DNA from: Phytophthora colocasiae
Taxonomy: Eukaryota > Oomycota > Peronosporomycetes > Peronosporales > Peronosporaceae
DNA: 64,000 nucleotides
Assembly (NCBI GenBank): GCA_018806915.1
Contig: JAGKQI010000097.1
Coordinates: 62,001 to 126,000 of the forward strand
Direction: 5' to 3'
Shown here: positions 54,718-63,947 of the stretch, one piece after another
How the letters are laid out: every line of letters starts with the position of its first letter
How positions within the stretch are numbered: the first letter of the stretch is position 1
The notes under the pieces: model-generated
Database searches by the model: none
What the model was told of the DNA's origin: nothing
The model's input: only the letters and a program-made list of their open reading frames with translations
Made by a program: the position numbers and the translations under genes

Positions 54718-54787
54718 TACCCACGGTTGGATTCGAACCAACTCCACCAGCCTTTCAGCTGAGCTCAACCATCAGAGCTTAGTGGGT
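54718..54787 (-). tRNA. tRNA-like sequence, possibly Phe-type or tRNA-derived
   Basis: On the minus strand a cloverleaf folds. The acceptor is ACCCACT with CGTGGGT (6 of 7 pairs), the D stem GCTC/GAGC, the anticodon stem TCAGC/GCTGG around TGAAAG, and the T stem GTTGG/CCAAC with the perfect loop TTCGAAT. The anticodon would be GAA (Phe), but the loop has six bases rather than seven, so it may be a decayed tRNA gene or the head of a tRNA-derived SINE. The B box GGTTCGAATCC is intact. Confidence 0.5.
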
Positions 54788-55250
54788 GTGGATATGGAGG
54801 GGCAGGGATTTACTTAGGCGGAGACTTGTGACGTGCAGCTGAAAAATGCCGAATGACAAGCAACAAAGCTGCGTGTCCAGTCAGAAATATAACCTCATAA
54901 ATAGAAAAACCTCGTTATTGCGTGACTTTGTTGACAAAACGTTTAGCCAATCAAAATCATGTCGGCCACTGTCGGCTACTTCGGCCAAAATCGCGCTATG
55001 GTAGAATATCGTGTCCTTTCGGACAAGTAGTTTTTTACATTAGAATTCGACGATACGATTTTATCAAATGAAAATACATTATCGCGATATTTCTGCCAAT
55101 CAGCAAATTGACACTTTTTTAGTTATTGGAAGGTTGAGTTGTCCGGCATCGCGGACATATTTTGTCCGAACACTATCAAAATATCGGATATTAGCATAGA
55201 CAACTCAAACTATTGGAACATCTGAAAAATATCGTATTAATTCGGACAAT
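54788..55250. other. No recognised feature
   Basis: AT-rich spacer with repeated CGGACAA/TTGTCCG words (55015-55260) but no coding frame. Confidence 0.4.
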
Positions 55251-55268
55251 TATCGAATAAGAGAGGGT

Positions 55269-56206
55269 ATGATAGACGAGGTGCACCAGCCATTCACCAA
55301 AAGGAACATGGCAACGAAGGCATTGATTCCAGGCAATTCGCAGAGGACTCGATTGACAGCTCTAAATGCGTTTGAGCGCTTTGCAACTGCAGAGGACCTT
55401 ACAGTGAAGCCAATATGTGAGTTTATAGGTAAGGATGAGTCCGGCGACATGCTCTATCTTATACTCGACAAATTTGCGATGTTTCTAGCGTGAACAGAAA
55501 CCTCGAAAGGTTCGTTGCTATCTAAGAACTCGGTGGCGAGCTATTTTGGCAATGTCAAAAATCACCTTCTCGAGCTTTTTCTGATTCTGGGGGAAGACTG
55601 CAAAAAATTGCCTCCGTTTTCGACAAATATTGCGCCAGACGAGGCTCGGATTACATGCAGCAAGCGCCACCGTGTACTAAACTCGACCTACGATCACTAT
55701 GCATGACTATTGGCAAGTGTGCTACTTCGGGAGACGACTACAAGGACATCGGGCTACTTAATCTGCTGTGGTATCTGCTGGGCGGTCCTCAGATACTCTA
55801 TCATTGATGAAAAACCAGGTTGCAGTTTACCCAGGTAAGTGGTTTTACTTTATTATTTTTTGGATTAATAGCTAATGGAAAGTTGCTGTAACAAGATGGC
55901 TGTTTGTACATCAGCTTCAAGAGGATGAAGTCTGCATCTAGCCAAGGCGCTTCTCTATTTTACGATCCCGATGATATTTCGTCCTGTCCAATTCACGCTC
56001 TTGCAGTAGCCACGATCATGCAAACATCACCAAGTGAGTTTTTGCTGGATCAATTGCCTCGAGGAACGCAGTACGCACCTGCCACTCCAGCAGTCGCAAC
56101 CGCTTCGTGAACTTCTTGAAGCTTCTATACAATCACCTTCAAGAAAAGATGATCTTGCCGCTGTGAAAGATGTAAACGACAAAGTTGTGAGCGTTCCTGA
56201 GAGTCA
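55269..56206 (+). pseudogene. Crypton tyrosine-recombinase remnant, truncated by an LTR
   Basis: Frames give RTRLTALNAFERFATAEDLT and KFAMFLA (to 55493), then SVASYFGNVKNHLLELFLIL (55515 on), then DIGLLNLLWYLLGGPQILYH where GRxSD would be expected. After that come LYISFKRMKSASSQGASLFY and SSCPIHALAVATIMQ (55904 on). The order matches the Crypton at 45982-48180. The catalytic Arg region is damaged (LLGGPQ), and the sequence stops at the LTR starting at 56207. Confidence 0.55.
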
Positions 56207-56666
56207 TGCCTAAGTTGTACACGTACAAGTGGTTGTACCACTTGTAACTCTAACAGTTAGGATAACTGTTAGAGGTTGGAAATGGGCCTCAGACCTTGGT
56301 GTGCTGTACACACCAAAGGATACATGGGCGAACCACATTATTGGGTGGTTCGTGTGCATTTGTGCATATTATTGGTAGAAAGTAACGGATTTCTACCAAT
56401 CACTGAGCAGAGTTTCTGCCAACCACACGTTGGCAGACCCTTTAGAAATAGATAACAAACAGTTTTAGGAGGTCCATAATTGGCTTATGCCAAATTCAAT
56501 AACAGTTCTCATTTTACGGTATTTTGCAGTTTAATTTAGTTATATTTGATTTAATTATACTTATTTAAATAAGTATACTTAAATTAAGTCTATTCTAATT
56601 GCACGCTTCCTCATACACGTAAGCGCACGTGTACGCCATCTAATAGGTCTAGGTAGACCCATTACA
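56207..56666 (+). repeat. 5' LTR of Ty3/gypsy element
   Basis: About 460 bp from TGCCTAAG to ATTACA, where the primer-binding region follows. The part from ACACGTACAAGTGG on is identical to the 41 visible bases of the 3' LTR. The first dozen bases differ (TGTAACGGGG in the 3' copy), so the left end is altered. The LTR is rich in hairpins: 56248-56259/56263-56274 is a perfect 12-bp stem, and 56225-56232/56238-56245 and 56329-56336/56345-56352 are 8-bp stems. Confidence 0.85.
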
Positions 56667-56686
56667 CCTGGTAGCACTTAGTAGTC
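56667..56686 (+). promoter_or_regulatory. Candidate primer-binding site
   Basis: TGGTAGCACTTAGTAG directly follows the 5' LTR; TGGTA is the usual start of a tRNA-primed binding site. Which tRNA it pairs with could not be determined. Confidence 0.5.
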
Positions 56687-56715
56687 CGTCCCACGACCGA
56701 CTGCTGTTCGTTCGT

Positions 56716-57643
56716 ATGGAGTCATACGAACGCGGGGTAGAGAACTCCCCAATGGATGAGGGATCCGCTGGGACCCCTCACATGTCCGTGACGCGCACGG
56801 ACTGTGCCCACCTGTCAGATCCAGAGTGGGAAGCTCTCCAAAGACTTTCACAAGTCATTGGAGAGGCAGCGGTAGCGACGATGCTTCGTACGCTATCGCC
56901 GACAGAGCAACACGGTGTTGCTCTGGGGTACATTGTTAAGGAGCAACGAGATGTTGCTGCCTCGGTGGCTTCCCCTAAGCCACGCGTGGAGTCGTTGAAA
57001 CTCCACGTGAGTACCTACACGGGGAAGGAGGACGAGACCCTCCTTCGTTGGCTTGTCGAACTTGACACAGCCGTTGCGGCTCGACGTATCGTCGATCCGA
57101 TGTCGAAGGTCGCGTTCGCCATGTCATGTCTTGGCGGACGTGCGAGGAGTTGGGCCTATGGGCGCCGACTCTCGGATCCTACGTGCTTCAGCACGTATGA
57201 GGTGTTCAAGGAGGAACTCAAACTTGCGTTTGAGCCTCCGAAGAACGAGTTCAGATCGTGCTCGATACTTGGTATCGAACATAGTGGCCAACCCGATCGA
57301 CGAGGCGACCAAGGTCGTCACGTTCATGAAGGGACTAAGAGATGGTCCCGTCAAGACGAATCTCTTCCGAGAGTATCCGAATACTCTCGGAGAGGCGATC
57401 AGCCTTGCAATGCAAGAGGAGTTTAGCCGGCGTCAAGCTAAACTCCATGCGAACGCGCCGAAGCCGGCGCGTCCTGTTGTGAAGACGGGAGGTCCGGAAC
57501 CTATGGACCTCTCGAGTGCTACGACTGCTGGTCAACAGCAGCGTAGGAACAGCAAGGTTCGATGTTACAAGTGTAGTAACATCGGTCACTATGCACGCGA
57601 GTGCACAGCGGGCGGGCGTTCAAAAAACGCCAAGGACCAGTAG
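56716..57643 (+). pseudogene. gag of the Ty3/gypsy element, frameshifted
   Basis: Starts at ATG 56716. The first frame carries the capsid N-terminal half (WEALQRLSQVIGEAAVATML, LRWLVELDTAVAARRIVDPM) up to PPKNEFRS near 57255. The protein then continues in the next frame with RARYLVSNIVANPIDEATKV and VTFMKGLRDGPVKTNLFREY, ending with a zinc knuckle CYKCSNIGHYARECTAG (CCHC) and a stop at 57643. Joining EFRS to RARYLV suggests a small internal deletion that also shifted the frame. This copy should therefore make no full Gag. The intact pol lies in the -1 frame relative to the gag end, overlapping it by about 40 bp. Confidence 0.8.
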
Positions 57644-57699
57644 GCGCGGGGCGTCCTACTGGTGATGCAGTCTCGCGTGTCGAGCTTGGACACGCGACG

Positions 57700-60600
57700 A
57701 TGAGGACTGCTGCCCCCAGCGAGAAGGTTTCTCGCTGTAAGCTGCAAGATGACAAGCCAAACCTTGTCATCCTGAACGTGATGTCGAAGAGAGCGAACTC
57801 TCTTCGTGCCCTAGTGGACTCGGGCGCGTCGAACAACTTTGTTCGACAGGGAAGTCTTCGAAGGCTTGACTTCGAAGAGGCCGACACGCCTCGCGGCGTG
57901 TTGGAGGTGCGGTTGGCAACAGGTGCCACCGTGAGGACTGAGAAGCGCGTAGTCCGTGTGCGCTTCTCTTACAAACGAAGGACGTTTGTAGAAGATCTTA
58001 TCGTCTTGGATCTAGACGATAAGTTCGACTTGGTATTAGGCATGCCGTGGCTTGCACGACATGACCCGGTGATCAACTGGGAGAAGCGTACGCTCGTACG
58101 CTTCAACAACACATGCGCGACAGAGAGCGATGGCCCTGTCAGTGCTGCACATGCACCGGCCGGTGCATGTGGATCCCCAGTTGAGGCAGCAGCGGCCGCC
58201 GCTGCCTCCGATCGCCGCCGGCGACCATCAACGACTCCGAGAGTCGTTGGGAGAAAATGTGTGTCGACTCAGAAATCTGAGCCGAAGGGTCGCGGTCACA
58301 TGAGTGATGGTCAGGTGAATGTGAATCACCTGACGCGTAAACATCTGAATGATGTTTGTCACATGAGTGATGGTCAGGTGAATGCAATTCACCTGAGAGA
58401 AGGTAACATACCGGTATTACCGGTATCCTTGGAGGTAGTTCAAGCCTCCAAGGGTCGCGCCGACGACGTCGCGTCAACTCTGGGAGTTGACGAAGCAAAT
58501 AATATTCGGGGAACCGAAAGGCGTGCGTCAGCTCTGGGAGCTGACGCCACTGGCGCGTCGCTGCTAGTTCTGGGAACTAGCGATCGCGCATCAGCTCCGG
58601 GAGCTGATGATGCGTGTACAGGCGAACGTTCGCTGCTAGTTCCGGGAACTAGCGATCGTACATCCGCTCTGGGAACGGATGATATGTGTACAAGCGAACA
58701 CTCGCTAGCGCAGGAAGCTAGCGAGAGCACGTCGACTCCGGGAGTCGACGATGCGGTTGCTTCATCGGCTCCGGGAGCGGATGGAGGCGCAGCGGTTCAG
58801 GGAACCGACTGCCCGGCAGGAGGTGCTGGCGGTTGCAAACGCCCAGCACCCGAACAACCTGCGTGCTCACGTGCAGCAGCGCTGCACGCGATGAGCGGCA
58901 CTCAAGCCGGGCTTGATAGTGCGAGTCAGCGGAAGGAATCCGCTGACGATTGCGATAACGTCCCGTCCAAGGTGCGATGCCTTGGACGTGGAGCACCTGG
59001 AGCCGGGCTCCATGGTAGACCTTCGCGGCGCAAGCTCAGGGAGCTGCGCGAGTCTCAGTCCGGGACTGAGACGGGTGTGTCTGCAGTGCAGACACCGAGT
59101 GTCGAGACGTTGAACGTCTTGACACGTACTGGTACTGGGTTACAGTACCAGAGGATGCGGTTGGAGAATCCGCCGACGAGTGCGTCGGCGTTGACCGCAC
59201 TTCCAACGATGAGTTGGAAGCGCTTCGCGCGGGACTTGTACGATGGACGCATCGAACAAATTTGCATTCTCTCGGATATCGAGAGAGTGGATCGCGAAGC
59301 CGAAGAGCTGAAGCAGCTCGTCGTCGATGGGACTGAGGGTGATGACTCCCTCAGTGCGAAGACTAAGAAGCAGCGCTTCGAGGAGCAGAGTTGGGACTCG
59401 TTGAGGTCGAGTCCCTACTACGAAGTTCTGCGGGAGTACAAGGATGTACTCCCGGACGAGATTCCTTCGGAGCTTCCGAAGGATAAGGGCGTACAGCACG
59501 AGATTGATCTCGTGCCGGGCACGAAGTACTGTGTTACACGGCAGTGGCCACTGCCGCGTGAACAAGTGCAAGCGATCGACGACTTCTTTGAAAGTCGTCG
59601 TCTTGCAGGTCAAGTGCGGGAGTCAAAGTCCCCGCACAGTGCTCCAACGTTCTGTGTGAAGAAACCACAGGGCGGCTGGCGCATCGTTCATGCGTATAAC
59701 AAGTTGAACGATGCGACGATACCGGCGCAAACGCCGATACCGCGAAAAGATGTTATCATCGATTCGATGGCCTTGAGCACTATCTTCAGTGCTCTAGATC
59801 TGCGTGATGGATTCTATCAAATCCTCATGCGTGAGAGGGACATCCCTCTCACAGCGGTAAGCACTCCAAGCGGTATGCTTTGGGAGTGGCTCGTCATGCC
59901 ACAGGGGCTTAAGAACGCCCCTGCGACGTTCAATAGATGCGTGACACATCTATTGCGCTCGGTGCGCGACTTCGCACCGAGCTACTTCGACGACGTGTTC
60001 GTCCACAGCCGGGCTGTGAACGGGAAGACGGACATTGAGATGCACAAGGTGCATCTCCGGGAGCTGCTAGAGCTTATGAGGAAACATAAGCTCTATGCGA
60101 ACCTGAAGAAGTGTATCTTCGGGGCGAGCGAGATACCCGTGCTGGGGTGTCTCGTGGGGAAAGACGGCGTGCGCCCTGACCCAGAGAAGGTCAGAGTGAT
60201 CAATGAATGGCCCACGCCATCCAATGTGAAGGAACTGAGGCAGTTCCTTGGGCTTGCCACGTACTTGTGCAAGTACGTGGAGAACTATGCGGGCAAGATT
60301 CGCCCGTTGTCACAGCTTCTTAAGAAAGAAGCTGAGTGGATTTGGACGACCGAGTGCGAGGAGGCATTCGGTGCAGTCAAGCAGGGCTTGACTGAAGCGC
60401 CGATCTTGGCCGTGGCGGACCAAGATCGTCCATTCCACGTAGTGTGCGATGCATCCGACTTTGCAATCGGATGTGCATTGATGCAACACGATCACGAAGG
60501 GCGTGATCGTGTAGTCTACTATCAATCGCGTCAGCTGAAGCCAGCTGAGCGTAACTACCCTGTACATGACAAGGAGCTCCTTGCCATGAAGTATGCACTC

Positions 60601-62733
60601 GCAAAATTCCGAGTGTATCTACTTGGGAGTAGACCGTTCCTGGTCTATACAGACCACGCATCATTGCGCACGGCGATTAAGTCGCCGCACATCTCGCAAC
60701 GTATGGCGAGATGGTTGTCCTTCTTCGCGGAGTACAACTTCCGGGTGGAGTACAAACCCGGAAGACTCAATGTAGTGGCCGACGCGTTATCGCGTCGACC
60801 TGACTATGCGGAGACGGTCGACGCCAACGCAGTTGGCGTCGTGAGGACAAGTGTGCCGTCGTCAACGTTGATTGACGACGTGAAGAACGCGTATGCAAGG
60901 GATGCAGACGCGAAGGGGCTGCTGGAGTTCCTCGCAGCACCTTCCGACGTGGCACGTCGGAAGCTAACCCCTCATCTTCGAGCTCGTGTACACCGCTATC
61001 GTGTATACGAAGGCCTACTGTTGTATAGTGCAGTAGACGACAATGCGGATCGCATTGTCGTTCCGAATGATCATGACCTCCGGTTGAGGATCATGTTCGA
61101 GTATCACGATGCCCCCACGGCAGGGCATCCGGGTCGTGAGAAGACATACACTCTTCTCACGCGTGACTTCTACTGGCACCACCAGTACAAGTGGGTGCGC
61201 AAGTACGTACGTGCTTGCGAGGTTTGCCAACGCGTGAAGCCTGCGCAGTTCTCGCAGGCTCCTCTTCAATCACTACCGACTCCGTCGGAGTGTTGGCAGT
61301 CCATGTCCATGGACTTTGTCTTTGGTCTTCCGCCTGACAGCAAGCGGAGGACGGGCATCGTTGTCTTTGTGGACCGATTCAGCAAGATGGTTCATCTTGC
61401 TGCCGTCCCAGCTACTGTTACAGCCGCGCAGACTGCGCGACTGTTTGTTGACATGGTGTTCAAACACCATGGCATGCCGCTCGACATTGTGTCGGACCGT
61501 GATCCACGCTTCACAGCGCGGTTCTGGCAAGAAGTGTTTACACTTCTTGGTTCACAATTGTCAATGTCGACTGCGGATCATCCGCAGACGGACGGACAGA
61601 CCGAACGTGTCAACCGAGTACTGGGTGACACGCTGAAGAGCTACGCTCACTCGTTCCCGCATTGGAGCGAGTGCTTGCCGATGGCAGAGTTTGCCATCAA
61701 CAACTCGGTGCATGCCTCAACAGGGCATACACCGTTCTACGTGAACGCCATGAGGCATCCACGATTGCCGAGCATGCTCGGCGGGGTAGCTTCCTCCTTA
61801 AGTGGGGGAGGATCTACGGTTGCGTCCGAACAACCGCAGAATGCAACTGATAGCAGCACACTATCAGCTGCGGTGACGCGTGCGACGTCTCGTTCAAGCA
61901 GGAACGAGAGCGCGATGTCTGTGCCGGGCACAGACATGAGAGATGATAGCGAGCAGGCAGGGCCTGCTGCTGACAAGGGCGACAAGCTGAAAGGATTCAG
62001 CTCGGGTGCGCTAGACTTTGTCCAGCGAAGACAAGCCGTCATACGGTTTGTCCAGGATGCTATCGCAGCTTCTGTCGATCGACAGAAGCTGAACGCTGAT
62101 AATGTTGGTAGGGGCAACATAAATGAATTCAAAGTGGGTTCATTAGTTTTGTTAGCTACACAAAACCTGCCTAAACATGCAGTGTCTGACTTTGGAGCAA
62201 GCAAGCTTGCTCCAAGATTCATTGGGCCGTTCAAAGTACTTGAACGGCATGGTAACGCGTACCGGCTGGACATACCGTCCAGCATGAGGCTCCACCCGAC
62301 CTTCTACGTCGGGCGGTTGAAGCCGTACGTGCAGCACGGACTACCTAGGGTTGGTAGTCCGACTGAGGAGTGCGAGAGGCCTGGAAGGCCTTCTCGAGAC
62401 CGTCGACACGGTCGATCAACTGGTTCACTCTCGTCCCAAGACCGGACGAGAGGTTCGAGGCAGTCTGAGCTGCCTCGCAGACCTCAGCACGGAGGACACG
62501 AACCTCCTGCTTCAGAGCAGCTATCTCAGCGCTCTGTGTCTGCTCCAGCGCAGCAACTCGATCGTGCAGGGCACGATCGTCATGGTCATAGCGTTGACCA
62601 CGTGGAGCGATCCGCTGGATTGTGGAGCGGATCGTGGCTCATAAGAGAACGAACTCTCAAGGGGTTCGTTTTCGTATTCGTTGGAGAGGATTTCCTCCCC
62701 ATCGAGATACATGGGAGCCGCGGAACGTCCTGA
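57700..62733 (+). CDS. Ty3/gypsy pol polyprotein (protease, RT, RNase H, integrase)
   Basis: One uninterrupted frame. The first ATG is at 57700, but translation normally comes from a frameshift out of gag, and the frame is open from before 57601. In order: protease LRALVDSGASNNF (about 57800); a long repetitive linker (58130-59150); RT with PQGLKNAPATFNRC and SYFDDVF (catalytic YxDD at 59983-59994); RNase H with HVVCDASDFAIG and FLVYTDHASLRTA; the integrase zinc region (HPGREK...CEVCQRV); the core with SMDFVFG, SDRDPRF and DGQTERVNR (Asp, Asp, Glu present); and a GPF module (FIGPFKVLERHGNAYRLD). No chromodomain is evident, and the last 213 bp overlap the antisense ORF. All catalytic residues seen are intact, which implies a young copy. 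The DNA is saturated with short inverted repeats. Confidence 0.88.
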   Translation: MRTAAPSEKVSRCKLQDDKPNLVILNVMSKRANSLRALVDSGASNNFVRQGSLRRLDFEEADTPRGVLEVRLATGATVRTEKRVVRVRFSYKRRTFVEDLIVLDLDDKFDLVLGMPWLARHDPVINWEKRTLVRFNNTCATESDGPVSAAHAPAGACGSPVEAAAAAAASDRRRRPSTTPRVVGRKCVSTQKSEPKGRGHMSDGQVNVNHLTRKHLNDVCHMSDGQVNAIHLREGNIPVLPVSLEVVQASKGRADDVASTLGVDEANNIRGTERRASALGADATGASLLVLGTSDRASAPGADDACTGERSLLVPGTSDRTSALGTDDMCTSEHSLAQEASESTSTPGVDDAVASSAPGADGGAAVQGTDCPAGGAGGCKRPAPEQPACSRAAALHAMSGTQAGLDSASQRKESADDCDNVPSKVRCLGRGAPGAGLHGRPSRRKLRELRESQSGTETGVSAVQTPSVETLNVLTRTGTGLQYQRMRLENPPTSASALTALPTMSWKRFARDLYDGRIEQICILSDIERVDREAEELKQLVVDGTEGDDSLSAKTKKQRFEEQSWDSLRSSPYYEVLREYKDVLPDEIPSELPKDKGVQHEIDLVPGTKYCVTRQWPLPREQVQAIDDFFESRRLAGQVRESKSPHSAPTFCVKKPQGGWRIVHAYNKLNDATIPAQTPIPRKDVIIDSMALSTIFSALDLRDGFYQILMRERDIPLTAVSTPSGMLWEWLVMPQGLKNAPATFNRCVTHLLRSVRDFAPSYFDDVFVHSRAVNGKTDIEMHKVHLRELLELMRKHKLYANLKKCIFGASEIPVLGCLVGKDGVRPDPEKVRVINEWPTPSNVKELRQFLGLATYLCKYVENYAGKIRPLSQLLKKEAEWIWTTECEEAFGAVKQGLTEAPILAVADQDRPFHVVCDASDFAIGCALMQHDHEGRDRVVYYQSRQLKPAERNYPVHDKELLAMKYALAKFRVYLLGSRPFLVYTDHASLRTAIKSPHISQRMARWLSFFAEYNFRVEYKPGRLNVVADALSRRPDYAETVDANAVGVVRTSVPSSTLIDDVKNAYARDADAKGLLEFLAAPSDVARRKLTPHLRARVHRYRVYEGLLLYSAVDDNADRIVVPNDHDLRLRIMFEYHDAPTAGHPGREKTYTLLTRDFYWHHQYKWVRKYVRACEVCQRVKPAQFSQAPLQSLPTPSECWQSMSMDFVFGLPPDSKRRTGIVVFVDRFSKMVHLAAVPATVTAAQTARLFVDMVFKHHGMPLDIVSDRDPRFTARFWQEVFTLLGSQLSMSTADHPQTDGQTERVNRVLGDTLKSYAHSFPHWSECLPMAEFAINNSVHASTGHTPFYVNAMRHPRLPSMLGGVASSLSGGGSTVASEQPQNATDSSTLSAAVTRATSRSSRNESAMSVPGTDMRDDSEQAGPAADKGDKLKGFSSGALDFVQRRQAVIRFVQDAIAASVDRQKLNADNVGRGNINEFKVGSLVLLATQNLPKHAVSDFGASKLAPRFIGPFKVLERHGNAYRLDIPSSMRLHPTFYVGRLKPYVQHGLPRVGSPTEECERPGRPSRDRRHGRSTGSLSSQDRTRGSRQSELPRRPQHGGHEPPASEQLSQRSVSAPAQQLDRAGHDRHGHSVDHVERSAGLWSGSWLIRERTLKGFVFVFVGEDFLPIEIHGSRGTS
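58471..58810 (+). repeat. Array of about ten short hairpins with YGG loops inside pol
   Basis: Perfect stems surround TGG or CGG: 58472-58480/58484-58492 (9 bp), 58525-58534/58538-58547 (10 bp), 58563-58570/58574-58581, 58589-58597/58601-58609, 58635-58642/58646-58653 and 58730-58738/58742-58750. A 9-bp stem with a 7-base loop is at 58701-58709/58717-58725. Stem sequences differ from one hairpin to the next while the CTCYGGGAG or TTCYGGGAA centre is kept. In protein the array reads as repeated LGAD, PGADD and PGTSD units between protease and RT. Confidence 0.9.
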
Positions 62734-63846
62734 TGGAGGACGTTCCGGAAATGGTGAGGGCGTACGAAGCCCACCATAACTTGCAGGGTTAAACCCTGCA
62801 CGAGGAGTGCTGCGGTCAGCCACAGCACTCGGAGCTTCGCGTGGCACAATACGACCACGGAGTTCCTTGATGTGATCGGGTACACGGACGACCGTGTACC
62901 CCAGGAGATCACTTTCGGTGAGGCGTGTTGCCAAGGGTGGGCAACACAGACAGGGTGTGCCAAAGGGAACGGCACATGGGATCCCCGCTTCCATGGACTG
63001 ATCATGGAGGCGTTCACACTTACCACGTGTAGTGTAAGTGTAGTAGCGATCGCGAGCCGCAGCAACGCGATCGCGATATGCCTTCGGGTCTTTGTTGAAG
63101 TTATCAACAAAGGCGTTCCACGACTGACAAAGTGCCTGCCACTCGGGCACTTTGCTCTTGCGCGAAGTCTTCTTCGCTGCATAGTATCGGAGCTCATGGA
63201 AGAGCCCGATATAGTAGTCGCGTCTTTGAGTTTCGGACTCAAAGACAACATTAGCGGCGACGTCGTCGTCGTTGATACTGTTGCATGAGTACAACAGTAT
63301 CGGGTTCGGTGGTGAACTTGCACCGAACCGGTCATGGATCTCCGCCTCAGTAGGCATCCATGGCGTGCGCACTGGCGGATCAGTGCGCGGGGCAGTGAGC
63401 GCCCTCGACATGGGGGACGCTTCGTCATCACTGCGCGGACGCTTCGAGCTTGAAGCGTCCGAGGCCTCATCACGAGGTCGTCGAGATCCCACGGGTGGGT
63501 CTGACGTGTCTTCGGACGAAGACACGGGAGCGGGAGCCTTGACATCAACCTCCCCCTCCTCGACATCCTCCTCGTAGTCGAGGATGTCTTCGTAGTCCTC
63601 TCCAAAGAGTTCTTTGAGAGGGACAGCAGGATTCTTAATCTCTGCTAGAGAAGAAGACTTCTTCTTCTTCTCATGCTTCTCCTTATGGAGAGCATGGTAC
63701 TTGGTGACAGAGAGCTTCTCTGTCGGACCGCTAGAAGCAGCAGTGCTAGTGAGCACTGCTGAGGTCGTTGTTCCTGCTGCAGAGGCAGCAGGTGAGGCTT
63801 GCGCGTCCGCAGTAGCGGACGGAGACGTGGGCGTTGGCGAGTCCAT
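62521..63846 (-). CDS. Antisense ORF in the 3' region of the Ty3/gypsy element
   Basis: A 441-residue open frame on the opposite strand from ATG 63846, filling the space between pol and the polypurine tract and overlapping the end of pol. The N-terminal 70 residues are Ala/Ser/Thr-rich, followed by Lys-rich KEKHEKKKKSSSL, an acidic stretch (DYEDILDYEEDVEEGEVDVK) and a Ser/Arg/Asp region with a possible nuclear signal (SSSKRPR). A globular part then runs through EIHDRFGASSPPNPILLYSC, RRDYYIGLFHELRYYAAKKT, WNAFVDNFNKDPKAYRDRVA and a Cys cluster TPCLCCPP. No known family is recognised. Such additional antisense ORFs are known from some plant Ty3/gypsy elements. The long frame and ordered composition argue that it is a real gene. 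Confidence 0.6.
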   Translation of the reverse strand: MDSPTPTSPSATADAQASPAASAAGTTTSAVLTSTAASSGPTEKLSVTKYHALHKEKHEKKKKSSSLAEIKNPAVPLKELFGEDYEDILDYEEDVEEGEVDVKAPAPVSSSEDTSDPPVGSRRPRDEASDASSSKRPRSDDEASPMSRALTAPRTDPPVRTPWMPTEAEIHDRFGASSPPNPILLYSCNSINDDDVAANVVFESETQRRDYYIGLFHELRYYAAKKTSRKSKVPEWQALCQSWNAFVDNFNKDPKAYRDRVAAARDRYYTYTTRGKCERLHDQSMEAGIPCAVPFGTPCLCCPPLATRLTESDLLGYTVVRVPDHIKELRGRIVPREAPSAVADRSTPRAGFNPASYGGLRTPSPFPERPPSGRSAAPMYLDGEEILSNEYENEPLESSFSYEPRSAPQSSGSLHVVNAMTMTIVPCTIELLRWSRHRALR

Positions 63847-63931
63847 TGCGAAATGAACTCGGATTTCTCTTAGGAACTTGACGGTCTTGTCAAGTTCTGT
63901 TGATTGACGTATCGAGACCGATACGTCGAAT

Positions 63932-63947
63932 CTTAACGGGGGGATGG
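63932..63947 (+). promoter_or_regulatory. Polypurine tract
   Basis: CTTAACGGGGGGATGG, directly before the TGTAACGGGG start of the 3' LTR. This is the expected position for second-strand priming. Confidence 0.75.

Noticed and set aside
57519..57929. Minus-strand frames inside gag and pol (also 58139-58996, 59140-59613 and 61737-62285)
   Set aside because: They lie opposite conserved protease, RT and integrase parts and have no motif; the many inverted repeats make both strands look alike.
62351..62733. A chromodomain at the end of pol
   Set aside because: The Ser/Arg/Gln-rich tail shows no chromodomain pattern, and the DNA also encodes the end of the antisense ORF.
62586..63605. 339-residue minus frame overlapping the antisense ORF in another frame
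   Set aside because: Composition is Arg/Ser-rich noise, and the 441-codon frame has the better start and ordered segments.
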